From the NCBI GenBank assembly GCA_039881145.1, contig JAYKKI010000067.1, positions 1,622,001-1,686,000 of the forward strand: 64,000 nt of DNA, given 5' to 3'. Position 1 is the stretch's first letter; the number at the start of each line of letters is the position of its first letter. The stretch is from Druceiella hillmani (Eukaryota; Arthropoda; Insecta; Lepidoptera; Hepialidae). The notes under the pieces were generated by a model. The model saw nothing but the letters and a program-made list of their open reading frames with translations. It made no database searches and was not told where the DNA came from. Shown here in pieces: positions 1 through 13,800 of the stretch. Both the position numbers and the translations under genes were made by a program.

Positions 1-1250
1 CGAACATTCCAAAATTCGACTGTCCTTCTTTTACTGCTGCAGCCACGTGAACGTGGAAAGAAGTTGACCGTGAGTTACATTTTCAAAAACTGGCTCAAGA
101 CAAACAACCTCGATTAGGTCCCCTGAGTGATAATAATCTCATCTAATAATGGTCTCCTCTAATAATAATATCATATGCGTGAAATAACACTATAGGTTTT
201 GTTTATTTAATTTAATAAGATTATTAAAAAAAATTAAAAATTACTAGACCTATTTTAATGGACCTAATGTATATTTTGCAACGTCTTCAGCAGCATGGGC
301 TATGAATAAGCACGCTTATATTCTTATATTTATTTTGGGTGCTAAGATTCTTATATTTTAACAGCGGGTAAATTAGACTAAAGTGTAAAAGTTAATTTAT
401 AGGGTAGCGCAGGGTTATGAAAATACTTGCGTAACCGAAATAGAAATGTCGTTTTGGCTTATGAGGGAAATATGGAATTAAATCTGCTATGTAACACTGT
501 ACATGTGCAGCGCAGTATATGTAGGCCTCAGACATATGAAAAATTCAGAATACGCATAGTTATAGAAAGTTAAATAGTAAAACTATTTTATTTACTTTCA
601 AATTATAGAAGTATATTTTTAATTACCAAAAAAGTACTTTACGTCGTTAGTCTGACATTGACATGGGTTGTCCCTGGAGGCGCAATTTGATAAAAAAATA
701 ATTGGCAGGGACGACATCCGCTGGTGGTACGGATGCACACCTGCGGGTGATTTCCGGAAGAAGGACTTAAGAAGGCGATTTTTTACAACAGCTTCAAATC
801 GAAATGTTCTTATGTACTTATATATTTCTTTGACACTTTGTAGAAAATCATGTTTATCGTATGGACAAAGTCGCGGGAAAAGCAAAGTAATAAATAAAGA
901 TGAAAATTTTATTTGTTTTGTGTAAATGTTAATCGCACAGACTACTAAACAGATTCAAAGTAATATTTCGCTTGTTAATTTTTCAATTCACTTCAATTAA
1001 ATTCAAATAACTACGATATATCAAGATAGATACAAGCAGTGAGCATTACTGCGAATGAATGTAGTTGATAGAGTTCATTAACAGTTAGGCGTTGCCAAAT
1101 CATGAAATGTGTAGGACTTATTTATGAGGGGTTTAATGCTCTTAGACAGTACTATAATGACATATTTTACAAAACATGTACATATTTTACAGAGATAAAG
1201 CAGTTTTACTTCGATTTAATAAAGAAATGGGTTACGTGGTTTATCTAATT
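1..1250. repeat. Left arm, segment x (inverted copy at 55770-56975)
   Basis: This block matches the reverse complement of 55770-56975 along its whole length and runs off the window start, so the duplication continues to the left. Conservation is uneven. A block at about 655-790 differs from its partner at only about a dozen of some 130 positions, much closer than neighbouring parts. On the minus strand that block (619-885) has an open frame with FFRKSPAG, QRMSSLPIIF and RDNPCQCQTNDV, and the same residues are open on the plus strand of the partner (56187-56330). No known family is recognised. It may be a relic of a TE protein or a conserved non-coding core. Confidence 0.8.
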
Positions 1251-1259
1251 TTTTTGTTT

Positions 1260-2600
1260 TGCTCTTATTTTAAGATGTGAAAATGAATTAAAGTAGGTAT
1301 GTATTCTTTTTATATCAGTTGGAGTATAGGTGAGGTTCTACAGCATTTGATTTACATCTTATACAAGAAATAAGGAAAATGTCATTATTTAACCTTTCAT
1401 CGAATGCTAACTAGTCTAGTCATCCCCGTGTCTTGTATTACGACGATTTGTATCTACGACACGTCTATCATACATCTGCTGCCGCTTTCTCGTTTATTCT
1501 ATTTTATTTTCTTAGCCCCATATTTACATTATTACACCTACTAGGTGCATATAATATTTTCAACAAACGGGAACACTAATCGAACAAAAATATGAAAACA
1601 CAGTAGAGGAAAGTACGAAGCTGTGAAAAACTAGAGGGTGGCTGAAATATTGAGGGTGAGTTCATTTTCGTGTTACGTTATGATTTAGTGCGGCGATGCG
1701 TGTTTTGTTTTGTAGAAGTGTTCGTTACACGAGGCGTGGAAAGCGAAGATTATGATTTTTACGTGACTTTCTGAAGAACAGTGCATTTACCAAGTTAAAT
1801 TTGACATTTCATCAGATTTTATCTTATGCGAGAATTTCCAGTTATTTTGTGAATAGGACGTATGTTTGGAATAATAGTTATTTTTCTTTCCTTACAGTAG
1901 TTAACTTCTAGTAGGGGAAAAAATTAAGATAAGAATTTGATGTAAATGACAATGGATGCAACGAGTACTTGGACCAAGTGGGCATGTGGAAAAAACATCG
2001 CAACGCTACAGGCATTAGAAAATACAAGACGCAACATGAAATATTTGGTTTTTAGGTGGGTCGGTGACGATTTGTTATTTAAACAAATTAGAGATTAAAG
2101 GGGTGAAATGTCACTATAAATTACTTTTCAATTGATCAAAGATGGAAAAGGAATCAACAAAGCAGCTCGGGCAACCGGTGTACACTTTTCACACCTCCCA
2201 AGAAAAGTTAAAAATATTAAAATTATGAGACCCACCTTTTTCAATTATGTTATCAGAAAGATATTCTCTGGCTGTGCTTCTACTTTTTCATAAAACGTTT
2301 TATTGAAGTTTTGTATTTTATACGCTAAACATATCATTTGCGGGGAAAAATGTTTTTACTTTTGTAAAATCGAGTGTAGATATCGGTGAAAAAAGAACTA
2401 TTTTAGACTAAGAAATAAAGTGTTCAATAATGACACGAACAAAATTTGACGACAACGTTCAAATGTTTTTAAGATAAACAACAATTTGATGACTGTTACC
2501 TCTTCATGAGAGAGGTGGTATTTTGTACCGAGTTTTAATTTCAATATATTTTAGTAATTGTCGATACGTACTTACGCATGAAAATATACGTTTTGTAATT
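1260..2600. repeat. Left arm, segment y (inverted copies at 28960-30175 and 46180-47480)
   Basis: This segment is present three times: here, and inverted at 28960-30175 and 46180-47480. Shared landmarks include the stretch with TATGATTTAGTGCGGCGATGCG (here near 1678-1700), a CATCACTAGA-free AGCTGTGAAAAACTAGAG block near 1620, and the segment around 2130-2230 containing ATTGATCAAAGATGGAAAAG. Substitutions and small indels are scattered along it. There is no long ORF and no recognised protein. The segment is useful mainly as a marker of the duplication. Confidence 0.8.
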
Positions 2601-2639
2601 CCTTATCCTTGTCAAGACAACTAATTTGGGAGATATATC

Positions 2640-5319
2640 TACTACAATACAACCAAGTAAGTAGCGTGATTTTTCCCTTAACATTTATATTTATATATGA
2701 CATTAATAATTATATTGTATTAGTAGTTTATGTATTAGCTCGTACGTTTCGCTGCGTTAATAGAACAGAGTACATAGTTTAAGCACGTTGATAGTTTTTT
2801 TATTAACTTGAATAATCAAATATTGTACATTACTGGCGCGATTATTACTGGCGCGTTTCGATGGGAGTTAAAACGTATTGACGGCACGTCGCGTCTTGCC
2901 TTTCAGCCAGCTTTATATCTTGTTGGTTCTTTCCGACTCAACGCTTCCCTTTCTACTACACTACGCACACTCTACTTTACGTATATGTTAGTGTATTAGT
3001 ATTGTTTCTTATTTACTAACGTTTAAAAATTTACTCGTTCGTATCTGTGTATTAGATTAAACTGTTTTAACACGTTTAATAATTTATTATAAATATGAGT
3101 TACAGTAATAGTAAAAGTGATAACGAAAAAAGTAATTTAGACGTTTCATATCTGCCAGGCGTCCCGTGACGGGTTGATAGTTTTTTAAAACTTTTTGGCT
3201 TTGCGTAGTTCAAACTGAATTTCTTACTCCACTATTGAATCAGAATAAGTATATTACTGATAAGATAAGAGGATATATGTTTTATTCAACTTTTTCAGAA
3301 CATCGTATCCACTGTACATTTAGTTACTATATATTTTATACTTTGGGAGATACATGAACTGTTTTGTGCATTAAATTCGCTTGACCTCTGTAAGTGAATT
3401 TGCAAAAATTCATAACTTTTCCATGCATTCTCAGATTTCTAAAATAATAGTAAACTTAATAGATTTCCAAATACATAATGATTTACCGCCGATCCTAGCT
3501 CTTATGAACAACGGTTTCTGAGAAATCTGCGCAAGCGCGGTACGTCCATGGTAATTCAATGTGCACAAACGTTGCGAAGCGGTGCACAAATAGTACGCCG
3601 ACAATGGTTCAATAGCGCCAAAAAAATATAATTTTGCTACAATCCGCAATTTACGTACTTCAAAAGGAAAAAACGGAACTTTTACAAGACCATTGGCATC
3701 TCCATTCATCTGCCCGTGTATCGTTTTGCTAGGAAATAATTTCACGTTGGAATATGAAATTCGGCGCAGTGACAAAGTATACTAACTCGCATATATATCA
3801 ATCAATAATACTGACAAATATTAATACAGAAATTTTAGAAAGAACAAACAAGTGACTTCTTATGTCATGTGGGGTGTCAAATAAGAGAGTGACCTTCAAA
3901 ACTTATTTATTTTTTAAATTTTTGCATGATTGCTAAAATTGTCATACATTTTCTCATAAACTGTTTAATGTAATAGTAGCTTAAAATTTGTTGTAATAAT
4001 AAAATGGATTAACCCGCATACACCTCAATATTCAAAAATATTCAAATGGAAATTTTAGAACGGATAAAAAAATTATTTATTTTTATCAAATAATCCATCG
4101 TGTGATATATTAATCCGAAAGCAAGTTATTTTTTTGGAATTTGGCATACGACAGTAATAAACACATTTTCGAAAATATTCACAAAAATATGTATCCACTC
4201 TAACTCCAAAACTAATTAAGGCAAGATTATTAAATACAGCGCTATTAGAAATTTTCCAAAATGTTAAACGAAATAATAGCGATGATAATAAAATTTCATA
4301 AAATTATAACGATTATAATTTTATACATCTGAAAAATGTTTCAGACAATATATTGGAGTGGTGAAAAATAATACTAATTTAGTGAAGATTTTAATAGAAA
4401 CACTATAAATGACGTACTTCAATGGAGAACAAAGGGTCTGTACTCACTTAAGCATAAATATTCTGAACAGTTTTTATATGTCTACTTATATATGGAGATA
4501 TATACAAATTTTACTGATGCTTAACCGGTTTCCATCTTCATATTGCTACTAAATATCATCGTTGAGCACAAAAAAAAATTCTCGTCATATTTCGGTACAA
4601 ATTGTGTATCGTGAAATTAATTATTATCCTAAAATATCAACTTAGAATCAGTTTTACACCAAAATTTACAATATCAGCTTATACTTAATGGGCAGTTACA
4701 CGTATGTGTAGCTGCAGCATGTCACTGAGCATTCGGTGGCATTAATAGCAAGTCACTTGCCACGCTCAACTTGTCAAATCACGTTACAGCACGCGATCAG
4801 TGACATAACTAACAACTGAGATAAGATCCGTGCCATGCATGAATAACGGGCGCCATTAGTTTTCATTGCGTTGCTGACGGTGTTTTTATCGGAATTTTGA
4901 ATAATGAACGCCTTTTTGAACCTTAATAATCTTTTGATTGCGCTTACAATGACAATCAAGGCGATATCATTATTCATTCACACAGTCGAAAGCTTATCTG
5001 TACCTGAAATTTTCACCCTCAACGTAAAGTCTAGGAGGTGTATCAAGTCTGTGAAATTCGATGCATATTAGCGTTTAGATCATAGCCCAGTTTATTATAT
5101 GGAACAAATCTTATCTTTTTAAGCGACCGTTTTATGAATATACTATCTGCCTGTATTTATATTGTTACAGGAACTTGAAAAATTAATTACCTCACTGTTT
5201 CGTAGTGCTCCATTTTTTTTTTAAATTATCTTGTTAATTTCACTTTACACCGACTGTTTATTAGTGATGTGACGCCGTCTACCCCTTAATTTCTTTCTCG
5301 TTCCTTTTACTAACGTTAA

Positions 5320-5385
<66 letters not shown>

Positions 5386-5620
5386 TACATATATATGTTA
5401 TTTATTCTAGATATTTACTCGCAGATAACGTCGTACAATAAGATTAGCTGGTAATTAAGTCAGCTTTGGTTGGCGGTGTATTATTTCATCACTATAAGAA
5501 TAGAGTTTTGGATAACTTAGATGTTAAATATATCTTCTCGTTACACTGTATTTCATTATTATTGTTTATTTACTATATAAACACACGCCTGGATTTATTG
5601 TATTGTATAAACACTATTGC
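2640..5620. repeat. Left arm, segment z (inverted copies at 44110-46110 and 28130-28770)
   Basis: Two stretches match other arms in inverted orientation. Positions 2640-2950 match 45850-46110, and 4390-5620 match 44110-45400, with 4680-5180 also matching 28130-28730. The match runs through a (TA)n tract and its flanks, so the microsatellite sits at a paralogous position in both copies. Positions 2950-4380 have no partner that I can see and hold no recognisable gene. Confidence 0.75.
5331..5382. repeat. (TA)n microsatellite
   Basis: An uninterrupted alternating AT run, preceded by GTATATGTGT. The inverted paralogous arm carries a (TA)n tract at the matching place (44270-44372), with CATACACACACAT interruptions there. 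Confidence 0.97.
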
Positions 5621-8600
5621 AATTCTCTGATCTGCTTATAATAAATTCGAGGATTTTAAGTTTTAATGAAAGTTAATTTTCCAAGAAGAGCGGAGGTTCG
5701 CATAGCGACTGGTTTTGTTTTTTCCTCCTTAACTGAGAATAAGCGTCACAAGTAAGCAATATCATTTACGATTCTTCAAAATTCGGGAGATGTTTTTTTA
5801 TTATTCCATTAAATTTTATTTTTTTACCCATTTTTTTTCTTGCTTCGACTACCTAAATAATTGTTTTATGTACGTAATTTTTAATACCTTTCCTAATTGT
5901 GTGCCAAACAATTTTTTAATATTTTCCCTGTAAAAAACAGAATGTAACCTTTCAAAGAATATATATAAACGTATAAGTAAATAAATGCCGACGGCGAAAA
6001 ACCAATGCAGTCAATCTTGCTTTTTGTGCAATTTATAAAAAAATCACAAACAACATTGTCAAACAAATTACAACAAAAATCTAATATTAAGTATTTCATG
6101 GCAACGTAAAAATTCAGTGTCAGAAGAAACAAATGAAACATAAAAGACTGCCTTCTGTTCGCCGAGTTACGGATATAATATTTGCGTACGCATTGGGAGA
6201 GAGATGAATACGTAATTATTTCACAGCTTCCATCACGCACCGCACATCATTGCTCGACACGAGTTTGACAGCCGGAAAATATTTTCATCTCTTTTATTAA
6301 TATTTATTAAAGCAAAAATATTATTATGTGGAAGGGTGTAAAAGTGTGGAAGGATGACTTAAATCGTGTTACAAAAATCTGTGACGGAACTAACCCGATA
6401 TGGGACGGTAGAGAGCACACCACATTAAGATGAGTGTGAAAGTTTAAACTGGTCAAATGGCGTTTGAAATTTACACACGTGTTTTTTAATTGAAAGTTAC
6501 TTTGTGAAACATTGTCTGTACAGTTGTGAATGAAAGTAAATACATATAAATGTCGAGTAAAAATTAAACGAGGAATATAAAGAATGTTTATTTTGTAAAT
6601 AATGTATGTAATGTATTTCTGCTTCGTCTCTTTCTTTGTGAACAAAGGTTGATTTAATATAAAGGTTTTGTGAAATCAAACAGTTAAGTTAACTGAAAAT
6701 GCGGTTTAAATTGTGAACGTAGTTTTCAAGTTTTAAATATAAAACGGACATAGAACAAGGGGATAAATAAGTTTTGTATAAGTACGATTTTTCATCAGTT
6801 ATCTTACCACTTGTATATATAAATAGGATACATATTACACTTTACACTGTTATGTACAATAACAGTCTAATACGCATAACCAAAATAATCTCGAGGAAAG
6901 GCTGTAGTTAATTGATATAATAAAGTTAGTCTGTGCAAATTGAGATCCATTAAATTTAGATCAAGTTAGTCTATATATAGTCACAGATACATATCGTATA
7001 GAAGTATCGAGTAAGAATGTGCAATTAATACGTTCATGAACCAGACTGGCACAGACCAGATTTGTTTTTAGAAACTTTATGCAGAAGCAAAACCATGGCA
7101 CGATATATGTAATACACAATATAGGCATTTATTAATTTGAGAATTAGTCTCCACATAATTTGAGTTAAATACGTTTCAATCCATTTAATGTTATTTACAT
7201 AATACGGTGTTTTCATAATTTACTTTTTACTGCCAACACTTGAAATAAACTGAATATAATTACTTCAATTTTACAATATTCTGCTACTTAAGGTAATTTA
7301 TTTCTGCAATTTGATAACGTAGTGACGTTGACTAATTAATATCAAAGAAATTGGTCAGAAGATAAAACACAAACTTCTAAAGACTAGGTCAGCTGTAGCA
7401 CAGTGAAGACTCCAAAAGTGCGAGTCGCACTTGGATGTCCACTATTTTGATAAATGAGCTTACGGCTAAAGAACAATATAACTTATTTCAGAGTAATATA
7501 ATTGACTATTGAACCTTATTATTTTTCGAAAAAATATTCAATTAAATATGCAGATTGTTAAAATAATTTTATTATGCTTTGAATGACAAGAAACCTTATT
7601 TCGTTTATAACTCAACAACAAAGTTATGAACTTCGAGATAAGTTTTGTGCAACATACTCGTATGAGCAGGGAACTTAGTTTATGTAATGGCAAGTGTATT
7701 AAAATGAATATCATTAACTTTCTTAACTAGCCCACTTAGAAATATAATTATGATTTATGTTTTTGAAAAAGTTTTTGAAAGAAAATGCCCACAGGAATGC
7801 ACACGATATATGTTAGTCATAAATGGTTCATCGACAGAGGTCGATATTGGTCGTAAAGCACTTTTCTATTTATTATAACTTACCCCACATTACCTACATG
7901 AAACTTGCCGGAAAAATTTTATAACAGAAAATAAGAATCGTATGCAATTTGCTATGTTTATTTATTGTAACTTGCTCCATATTATTCAGATAATACTTTG
8001 TGGGAGAATTTAATAGCAAGAATGTCGGGAAACGGACAAAGTAGCGCTGCTTTGTTTGTTGCATTCACCACAACATGGCTGTCGTGTTTTTGTAGAAAAA
8101 CAGATGCGTTGTAAATATTGTTCTTGCATTTTTTTAAATTTTCGGATGTGTTCTAATTAAATTCTATAAATAATTATTAATTTTAATAAACCAATATGAC
8201 GTGCTTAGTAATATAGAATCTAATGAATACGATCAAGAATGTCATAAAAACGAACTCCCAATAATATGACTTTAGTACTGAGTGTATATGTCTTATATAT
8301 TATTGTTGAATTAAATCATTAAAATCCACATTGAATGTATTTGTTTTAATTTCCCACATCAGCCATATAATTATTTATTGAAAGGAACTTACATGAATTG
8401 TGTAAACGAACCGGAGTTGTGTTACCTTGAGTGAGTTCTTTATATTTTGAGAGCTTTCTTTTGATTAGGCAATGCAATTAACATGCACCATTATATTGAT
8501 GGTTGGAGATTCGAAGGTTTAGATATTATTGTAATCTGTGACTTAGATCAAACGGCAATGAAAATAACAGTCAGTCCTTAAATATAAGTTCTATTGTTTT

Positions 8601-9300
8601 ATTTCGATCATCAAAATTAAACAGAGAATAATTATTTTATTAAGTTCAATATGTTAATTGACCGCATATGTGCAATAAAATAAAGTTGCATTGTGAGTTT
8701 TATTTCATTTAAGTGCATTACTTTATCGCAACATCTACAACTTTCTTCATCAGGCTAACGTAGTTTTTAACAGTCAAAAGGTTGTCTGTTAAAAACTATA
8801 AAAGTCAGACTATAAGAGGTTTTGGAATTTCGTATCTCATGAAGCACGTGAAAAATATTACGAAACACCTTCAATTGCATTTTAAAAAGATTTCTTTAGT
8901 AACGAGGCGAGTGAGACAATTTTTATGATTAAGTTCGACCTATAAGAAGGGTCTTCAAAAAAAAGTGAAAAAATATTTTTTTATGCATTCAAATAAGTGT
9001 TTTTGATACGGCAGTAGATTTTATAGACGTTGGCATTCTCTCTTGTTAAGTTTATTATATTAGGATTATGTTTGATTATTAATTTTTCAACTTTATCAAT
9101 TTTACCACAAATCTATATTTATGATGCTGTATTTCGCTCCACAATACTTAATATTTGTACACGGATTACATTAAATTTACAATATGCATTGCACTACAAA
9201 CTATCTGCTAACTTCCTTATATGATCATCCGCAACGGTTAACTTTAGTTTTCACTAGGCTTAGTACTACATAAGTAAACATCACTCTAATAAATAGACTT
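5620..9300. repeat. Inner left arm (inverted partner 20310-26800)
   Basis: Several blocks here match the reverse complement of the region beyond core A: 5990-6490 with 26260-26780, 7690-8010 with 21590-22140, and 8660-8970 with 20310-20430. The order is consistent with one inverted duplication. The block at 8660-8970 also matches 43090-43400 inverted. The second right arm joins sequence equivalent to 5620 directly to sequence equivalent to about 9425, so this 3.8 kb is absent there. No intact gene is seen; the short minus-strand open frames at 5893-6240 and 6307-6645 have no recognised motifs. Confidence 0.7.
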
Positions 9301-9309
9301 TGTTGATTC

Positions 9310-9900
9310 CATAAATCCATGACGTTGGCTCGCCAATCCTAAACCAAACTTTTTCTTTAGATCACGGCTCTCAGGTAGTGAAATACGAACGAGTTTGAAG
9401 CAAAGTTGGGGAGATTTTAACGTAGGAAAGCGTGCGCGTTACGTATTGCATACTAATCTCGTGGTATTTATTAAACACATACTCGTATATATTTAAGTCG
9501 ATCAAAGATGGTTCCTTCAGTTGGAGGTTATTATTAATTTTGCCAATGTTTATCGGTTGTGCTAAACTTTGAGAAACATGAAAATGATGCAATTGACGGT
9601 GCCATAGCGTTGAATTTATTTTATTTTAATACGTCTAAATTTGAGAGTTTGGTGTTTGAAACTGTAAATGTAATTAGGGACCATCATACAACAGAAATTG
9701 TAACCAACAACTAAATTTGTACACAATAACATCATTATGAAATTTGGAATTTAAATAATTACGTAATTTTGGTACAAAACACGATTTGGTACAAAGCCGG
9801 ACCAGAATTTGGGCCTTGGTTGAGATTTTTAGGCACCACAGAAAAATCTGATTGTAATTTATATACTAGTTTGGCCACTGCATCTACCAGAGCGACCCTA
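9310..9900. repeat. Segment v (inverted copy at 43610-44120)
   Basis: The reverse complement of this block matches 43610-44120. Read on the minus strand (plus strand at 43927) both copies show LWHR-LH-FHVSQ, PINI-KIN and EPPLIDLNI-like residues, suggesting a decayed protein-coding sequence. The family is not identified. An adjacent part carries AKLVYKLQSDLSVVPKNLN at about 43640 in the C copy. Confidence 0.65.
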
Positions 9901-10099
9901 TTACTACCATGCGACCAACACTGATAGTACTAATAGTCCACGAAATCTCCATTACTTCAACGATTCCTGTTCATATTAAACTTTATCGATATCTAGATTG
10001 TCATTAAAATCAATAAAAAATGGACAAAGGTTATAAGAGAATAGGCAATGAATATACCGATTACCTATGGGAGTATAGACAAATTAATATACTGAATAA

Positions 10100-11180
10100 C
10101 TATCCCTTACCGAATATTATTGAAATAATGTACCGATTTTTTCATTCGAAAAATGTTTAAGTCCTAGATATGGCTTCATGATTTTATTAAATAAAAAGTA
10201 AATCTAAAGACGCTGAAAAACAGTTTCTGCAAAATATTTTAGCTATTATTAATACACGCGTATGTCTTTTGGACTTTAAAATGACCGTGCAGTGTTTTAA
10301 CGCTTAATGAAAATAGTCTTAATTTTTTTACAAGTTATAAAATGTTTAATTAATTTCTATAACATCATCATTTACTCGACAAGTCTGGATAATCATACAA
10401 AAACCTTAATCGAGGTCTTTGAATAACTATCTAAATATAATCTTGAACTACATCCTGGTAAATGCAAGTTTTTAAGGAAAAAATTACACATTCATAACTG
10501 AAAAACAGTGTTAAACCTGAACGAAACAAAATTACGGGAGAAAAAAATGTTCTTCTGCCCCAAATTGAGTTTGATATTAAAATTTTCTTTGCTTATGTAA
10601 ATATTATCAACAATTTATAACTTAATTCTTTAAGCTTTCCCAACCTCAAACATTTCTCAATTGTCAAAAAGGTACGCCATTCAATTGGACAAGTTTACAG
10701 CAACAAACTTTCAAGAATAGACGAAATTTGTAAATCCATGTCTGTACTACAATATCCAAATTTGTCTTAACCATTTAAATGAACCACTGTCTCAAGTAAC
10801 TTTGCTATTGAAAGTATGTTACCTTAAGGTCCGATAGCTGAAGATTTACCTATAATATACGCAAGTGTATTATTAAATAGATCTGAAGCTAATTATTGGA
10901 TTACAGAAAGTGAATTTTAATTATTGTAATGAAGTTTAATATCATAACTGACTATCGTATATTAATATGATTATTTAAAATTAAAGATTCAGGATTTAGA
11001 TTATTACAACGGTTATCTCGATTGCAAGTATTTGATTATACTACAATATATAAACAGAGCAAGATTAACATAAACTCTAACATAGCATAGTCAGTTGAAA
11101 AATACAGAAAATATATTAGACCTCTTATCATCTAGTACCCTTTCCAAATCAAAGGAGACCAACGAAAATGAGCTTGGTGT
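10100..11180 (+). pseudogene. Ty3/gypsy-type pol relic, RT to RNase H (copy A)
   Basis: A decayed reverse transcriptase region of an LTR retrotransposon, read on the plus strand with several frame changes and stops. MSFGL at 10262 corresponds to the PFGL-NAP motif. NIIIYSTSLDNH, followed by L-E-VFE and ELHPGKCKFLRKK (about 10362-10490), corresponds to the block just after the catalytic YLDD and to the L-P-KC-F motif. Further down come the region of the YYRRFI and LQYP motifs (about 10670-10770) and traces of the RNase H start (YAS-LLNRSEANY near 10857-10900). No LTRs, gag or integrase could be seen. The same relic in the same context at 31270-32360 shows insertion before the duplication. Confidence 0.75.
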
Positions 11181-11970
11181 TAGAGAAATATTATATCTTT
11201 CAAAAATCTAGTATTCTTTAGAACATAAAAAATAAACATTTGTTGGTTGACATTACGGAAAAGGTAAAAAATAAAATACTAATATTGTACTACAAAATAA
11301 AAATAGGGTATATTCGTAAACGCGAATGTATTATATTATTAATATATAAGGAATTTTTAATAAAAAATAAGAATAACAAAAAAAATAAAACGAAGTACAT
11401 GATAACTTTTAAAAAAATAATTAATACCGGTTTCTTTTTTTAATTTGTAGCCTCTAGCTGTCTATATCAGATAAAAATAAACTGTTAACTGACATTGAAA
11501 TTCGTATTGTGATTTTCAAAATGAATGTCTTTTTCACTCTTCCTTATTTTTAAGTGGCTTTTTTGAAGAGGTTAGGAGTTAAACAAATTAGTATGTTATA
11601 TGTACAACGAGAAATAATATAAACTTTGTTTCTTCCTGTTAAAGAGTTCACAGTATGTACAAACTATGATCAAAAATATACAGATTTTTATAATAAAATA
11701 CAAGACTTCCCGTTTCTGTAATAGTTGATTTCTTTATTTTTCTAATATTTAGTCATCCTAAAAATACATATCAACCGTAAATTTCAACAATATCAGCTAT
11801 TCAAACATTTGAATTAAACATTAAAATTGAAAATCAAAGCTATTTACCACATGTACGTAGCAATCCAAATATCCGCAATGTAACGTTATTAAAATAGAAA
11901 CAGAAAGAGGTGAAACAAGTGCGTGTAGAGGACTTTTAAAAAAAAATTATTAGAAATTATGTATATAAAT

Positions 11971-12311
11971 ATGTGCCGTGTGCGTGTGTGCGTGTGCGCG
12001 TGTGCGCATGCTCGTGTGCGCGCGTTTGAGTGCGCGTGGTGGCGCGTATGAGCGCGCGTGTGCGCGCTTGCGTGCGTGCGTGCGTGCGTACGTGTGTGTG
12101 TATGTGGTGTATGTGCGCGTGACTACGTAAGTTCGTGCGTGCGCGCACTTATGCGCGTGTGTGCGTGTGCGCGATTGCGCGTGTGCGCATGTGTGTATGC
12201 GTGCTTGTGTGTGTGTGCGTGTGCATGGATGAGTGCGTGTGCATGTGTGAGTGCGCATGCGTGTATGTGTGTGTGTGAGTGCGTGAGCGCGCGCGCGTGT
12301 GTGTGTGTATA
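11971..12311. repeat. (CG/TG)-rich alternating purine-pyrimidine tract
   Basis: About 340 bases of almost strictly alternating G/C-T/G sequence (GTGCGCG, GCGTGCGTGCG, TGTGTG), strikingly GC-rich against the AT-rich surroundings and a classic Z-DNA-forming composition. Open frames across it on both strands are compositional artefacts. At the paralogous place in core B (34122-34167) there is a (TA)n tract instead; the flanks GTGAAACAA-TGCGT-AGGA and the CGTTCGACTTGTTCGCTAGC-like block align on either side. Confidence 0.95.
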
Positions 12312-13339
12312 TTTAATTAGTATTTCTGAATAGGAACTGCTTAAAAACACTAGTTAAATCGTATAATGAAATAATAGTGTACATATTTTTTTTGCAACCT
12401 GTTCGACTTGTTCGCTAGCAATAAAAGTAATAGATGGACAATACAATTCGTAACAATTCCGCCACCAGACAGGTGGCAGACAAAGAAAAAATAATACCCG
12501 CTGCGCGTACGCATGCGCAACTCTGTATTACTTCGTACCGTGCATCATCTCGCACCCTTGAATACATGCTTACTTTCACTTATTGGTCATTTTCGACCTT
12601 TTCACACGTTATTTATCGATCGCTATCGAAAATGGTAGGCCAAGATCAGTAAATATACAGTAATCGCTAGTATTACGAGACGGTATTTTGTTACACCTTG
12701 AACGGTGCTCCGCAGACTCTGTACGAAAGTGGAATTTTAACTCGTTTACAAAAAAAGAAACAACATTTGTGTGCTTCGTTCAAAGATGTTGTAAAGCGAG
12801 CACGGCCCGCCCTCTACATATTTTAGATTCGTAAATAGTTTTAAATATACATAAAAAAATTAAAATTTTTCTTTTATATTTTTGTATACCTACTTTGTTT
12901 ATAGCGTTATTACGTGAACAATCAACATTTTAACTATTAGATACAATCTAGTTGTAATATTAATTTTATCGAAAATTTTTAAGTTTTCAAACTATCGATA
13001 AGATCACTAATAATTTCGCCTTCACTAGTGCCTAGTTCTGTGTGAAATTGTGAAAGTGTGAGTGAGAGAAAATGCATGGAATTTTTACGCACACGACAAT
13101 GTGTCAGTCATTAATGTTGATTGGTTTGGCCTTTGTATGAGTAGGGTGTAATATTTATGTTGTTTAGTGTGCGTGCGTCCAAATAACACGCTGGGTTTCC
13201 TACGTATGCCCAATCTAGTGAGAGCGGGTCGCGCGCGTCTTCCAACATCTTTGGCTTAGTCATTCCATAATTTTTTCAAATAGGAGACTATTAGATTATG
13301 GCATATTTACGACTCCCTCACACGCAAGTGTCAAAAAGG

Positions 13340-13800
13340 TAATATGCCGCTTAGTATTGAAATTGAAGAAGCAGTGTTCGAATTTTTTGAATGAAATCCT
13401 CGTGTTAGCGCAATGCATCTCAACATTTCAGTGTGAGCTAATTTTATGTATAAATCTTCATGACGCCGGCAGTTCGGTGCGAGTACGGTGCAAATGAATT
13501 TTAATTGATGCAATTAAAAATTAAATCACTGATGTGCTATTAGTATTTCCAAGGGACTTTATTTACCAGTATGACAGCACATTGTGTAGTGGTAATGCAT
13601 GATTTTCTGAACAGTCGCTCCGTTTATTGATGGATTCGATGTGGAAGCCCTGTAAAGAGACCTGCGAGGTTGGGCGGGTCAAACGCCATTAATTTTTTTA
13701 CTTGTCTATCGATAATTTTAAAAATATCAAAAGTAATGACAAATATATTCTGGCCATTTATTCATTATCGGATTAAGAAATGAACGTTTATGATATTGTT
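13340..13800 (+). pseudogene. DDE transposase relic, Tc1/mariner-superfamily type (copy A)
   Basis: A heavily decayed transposase. An N-terminal piece reads NPRVSAMHLNISV (about 13400-13440), and a later piece reads FIYQYDS (about 13558), followed by a CGSPVKRPAR-like stretch. These match the better-preserved paralogue at 38130-38910, where HDSSPSRRARAERD and the PD-x-x-x-x-DF motif are visible. Stops and frame changes are frequent and the third acidic motif is not recognisable here. The shared location in both cores shows that the element inserted before the core duplication. Confidence 0.55.

Noticed and set aside
668..925. Plus-strand 85-residue ORF in segment x
   Set aside because: The inverted copy does not keep this frame as well as the opposite strand, and no motif was recognised. 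The minus-strand reading is the better candidate.
12058..12350. Cys-rich or His/Thr-rich ORFs on both strands
   Set aside because: They are translations of the alternating CG/TG tract. The open frames arise from composition, in several frames at once.
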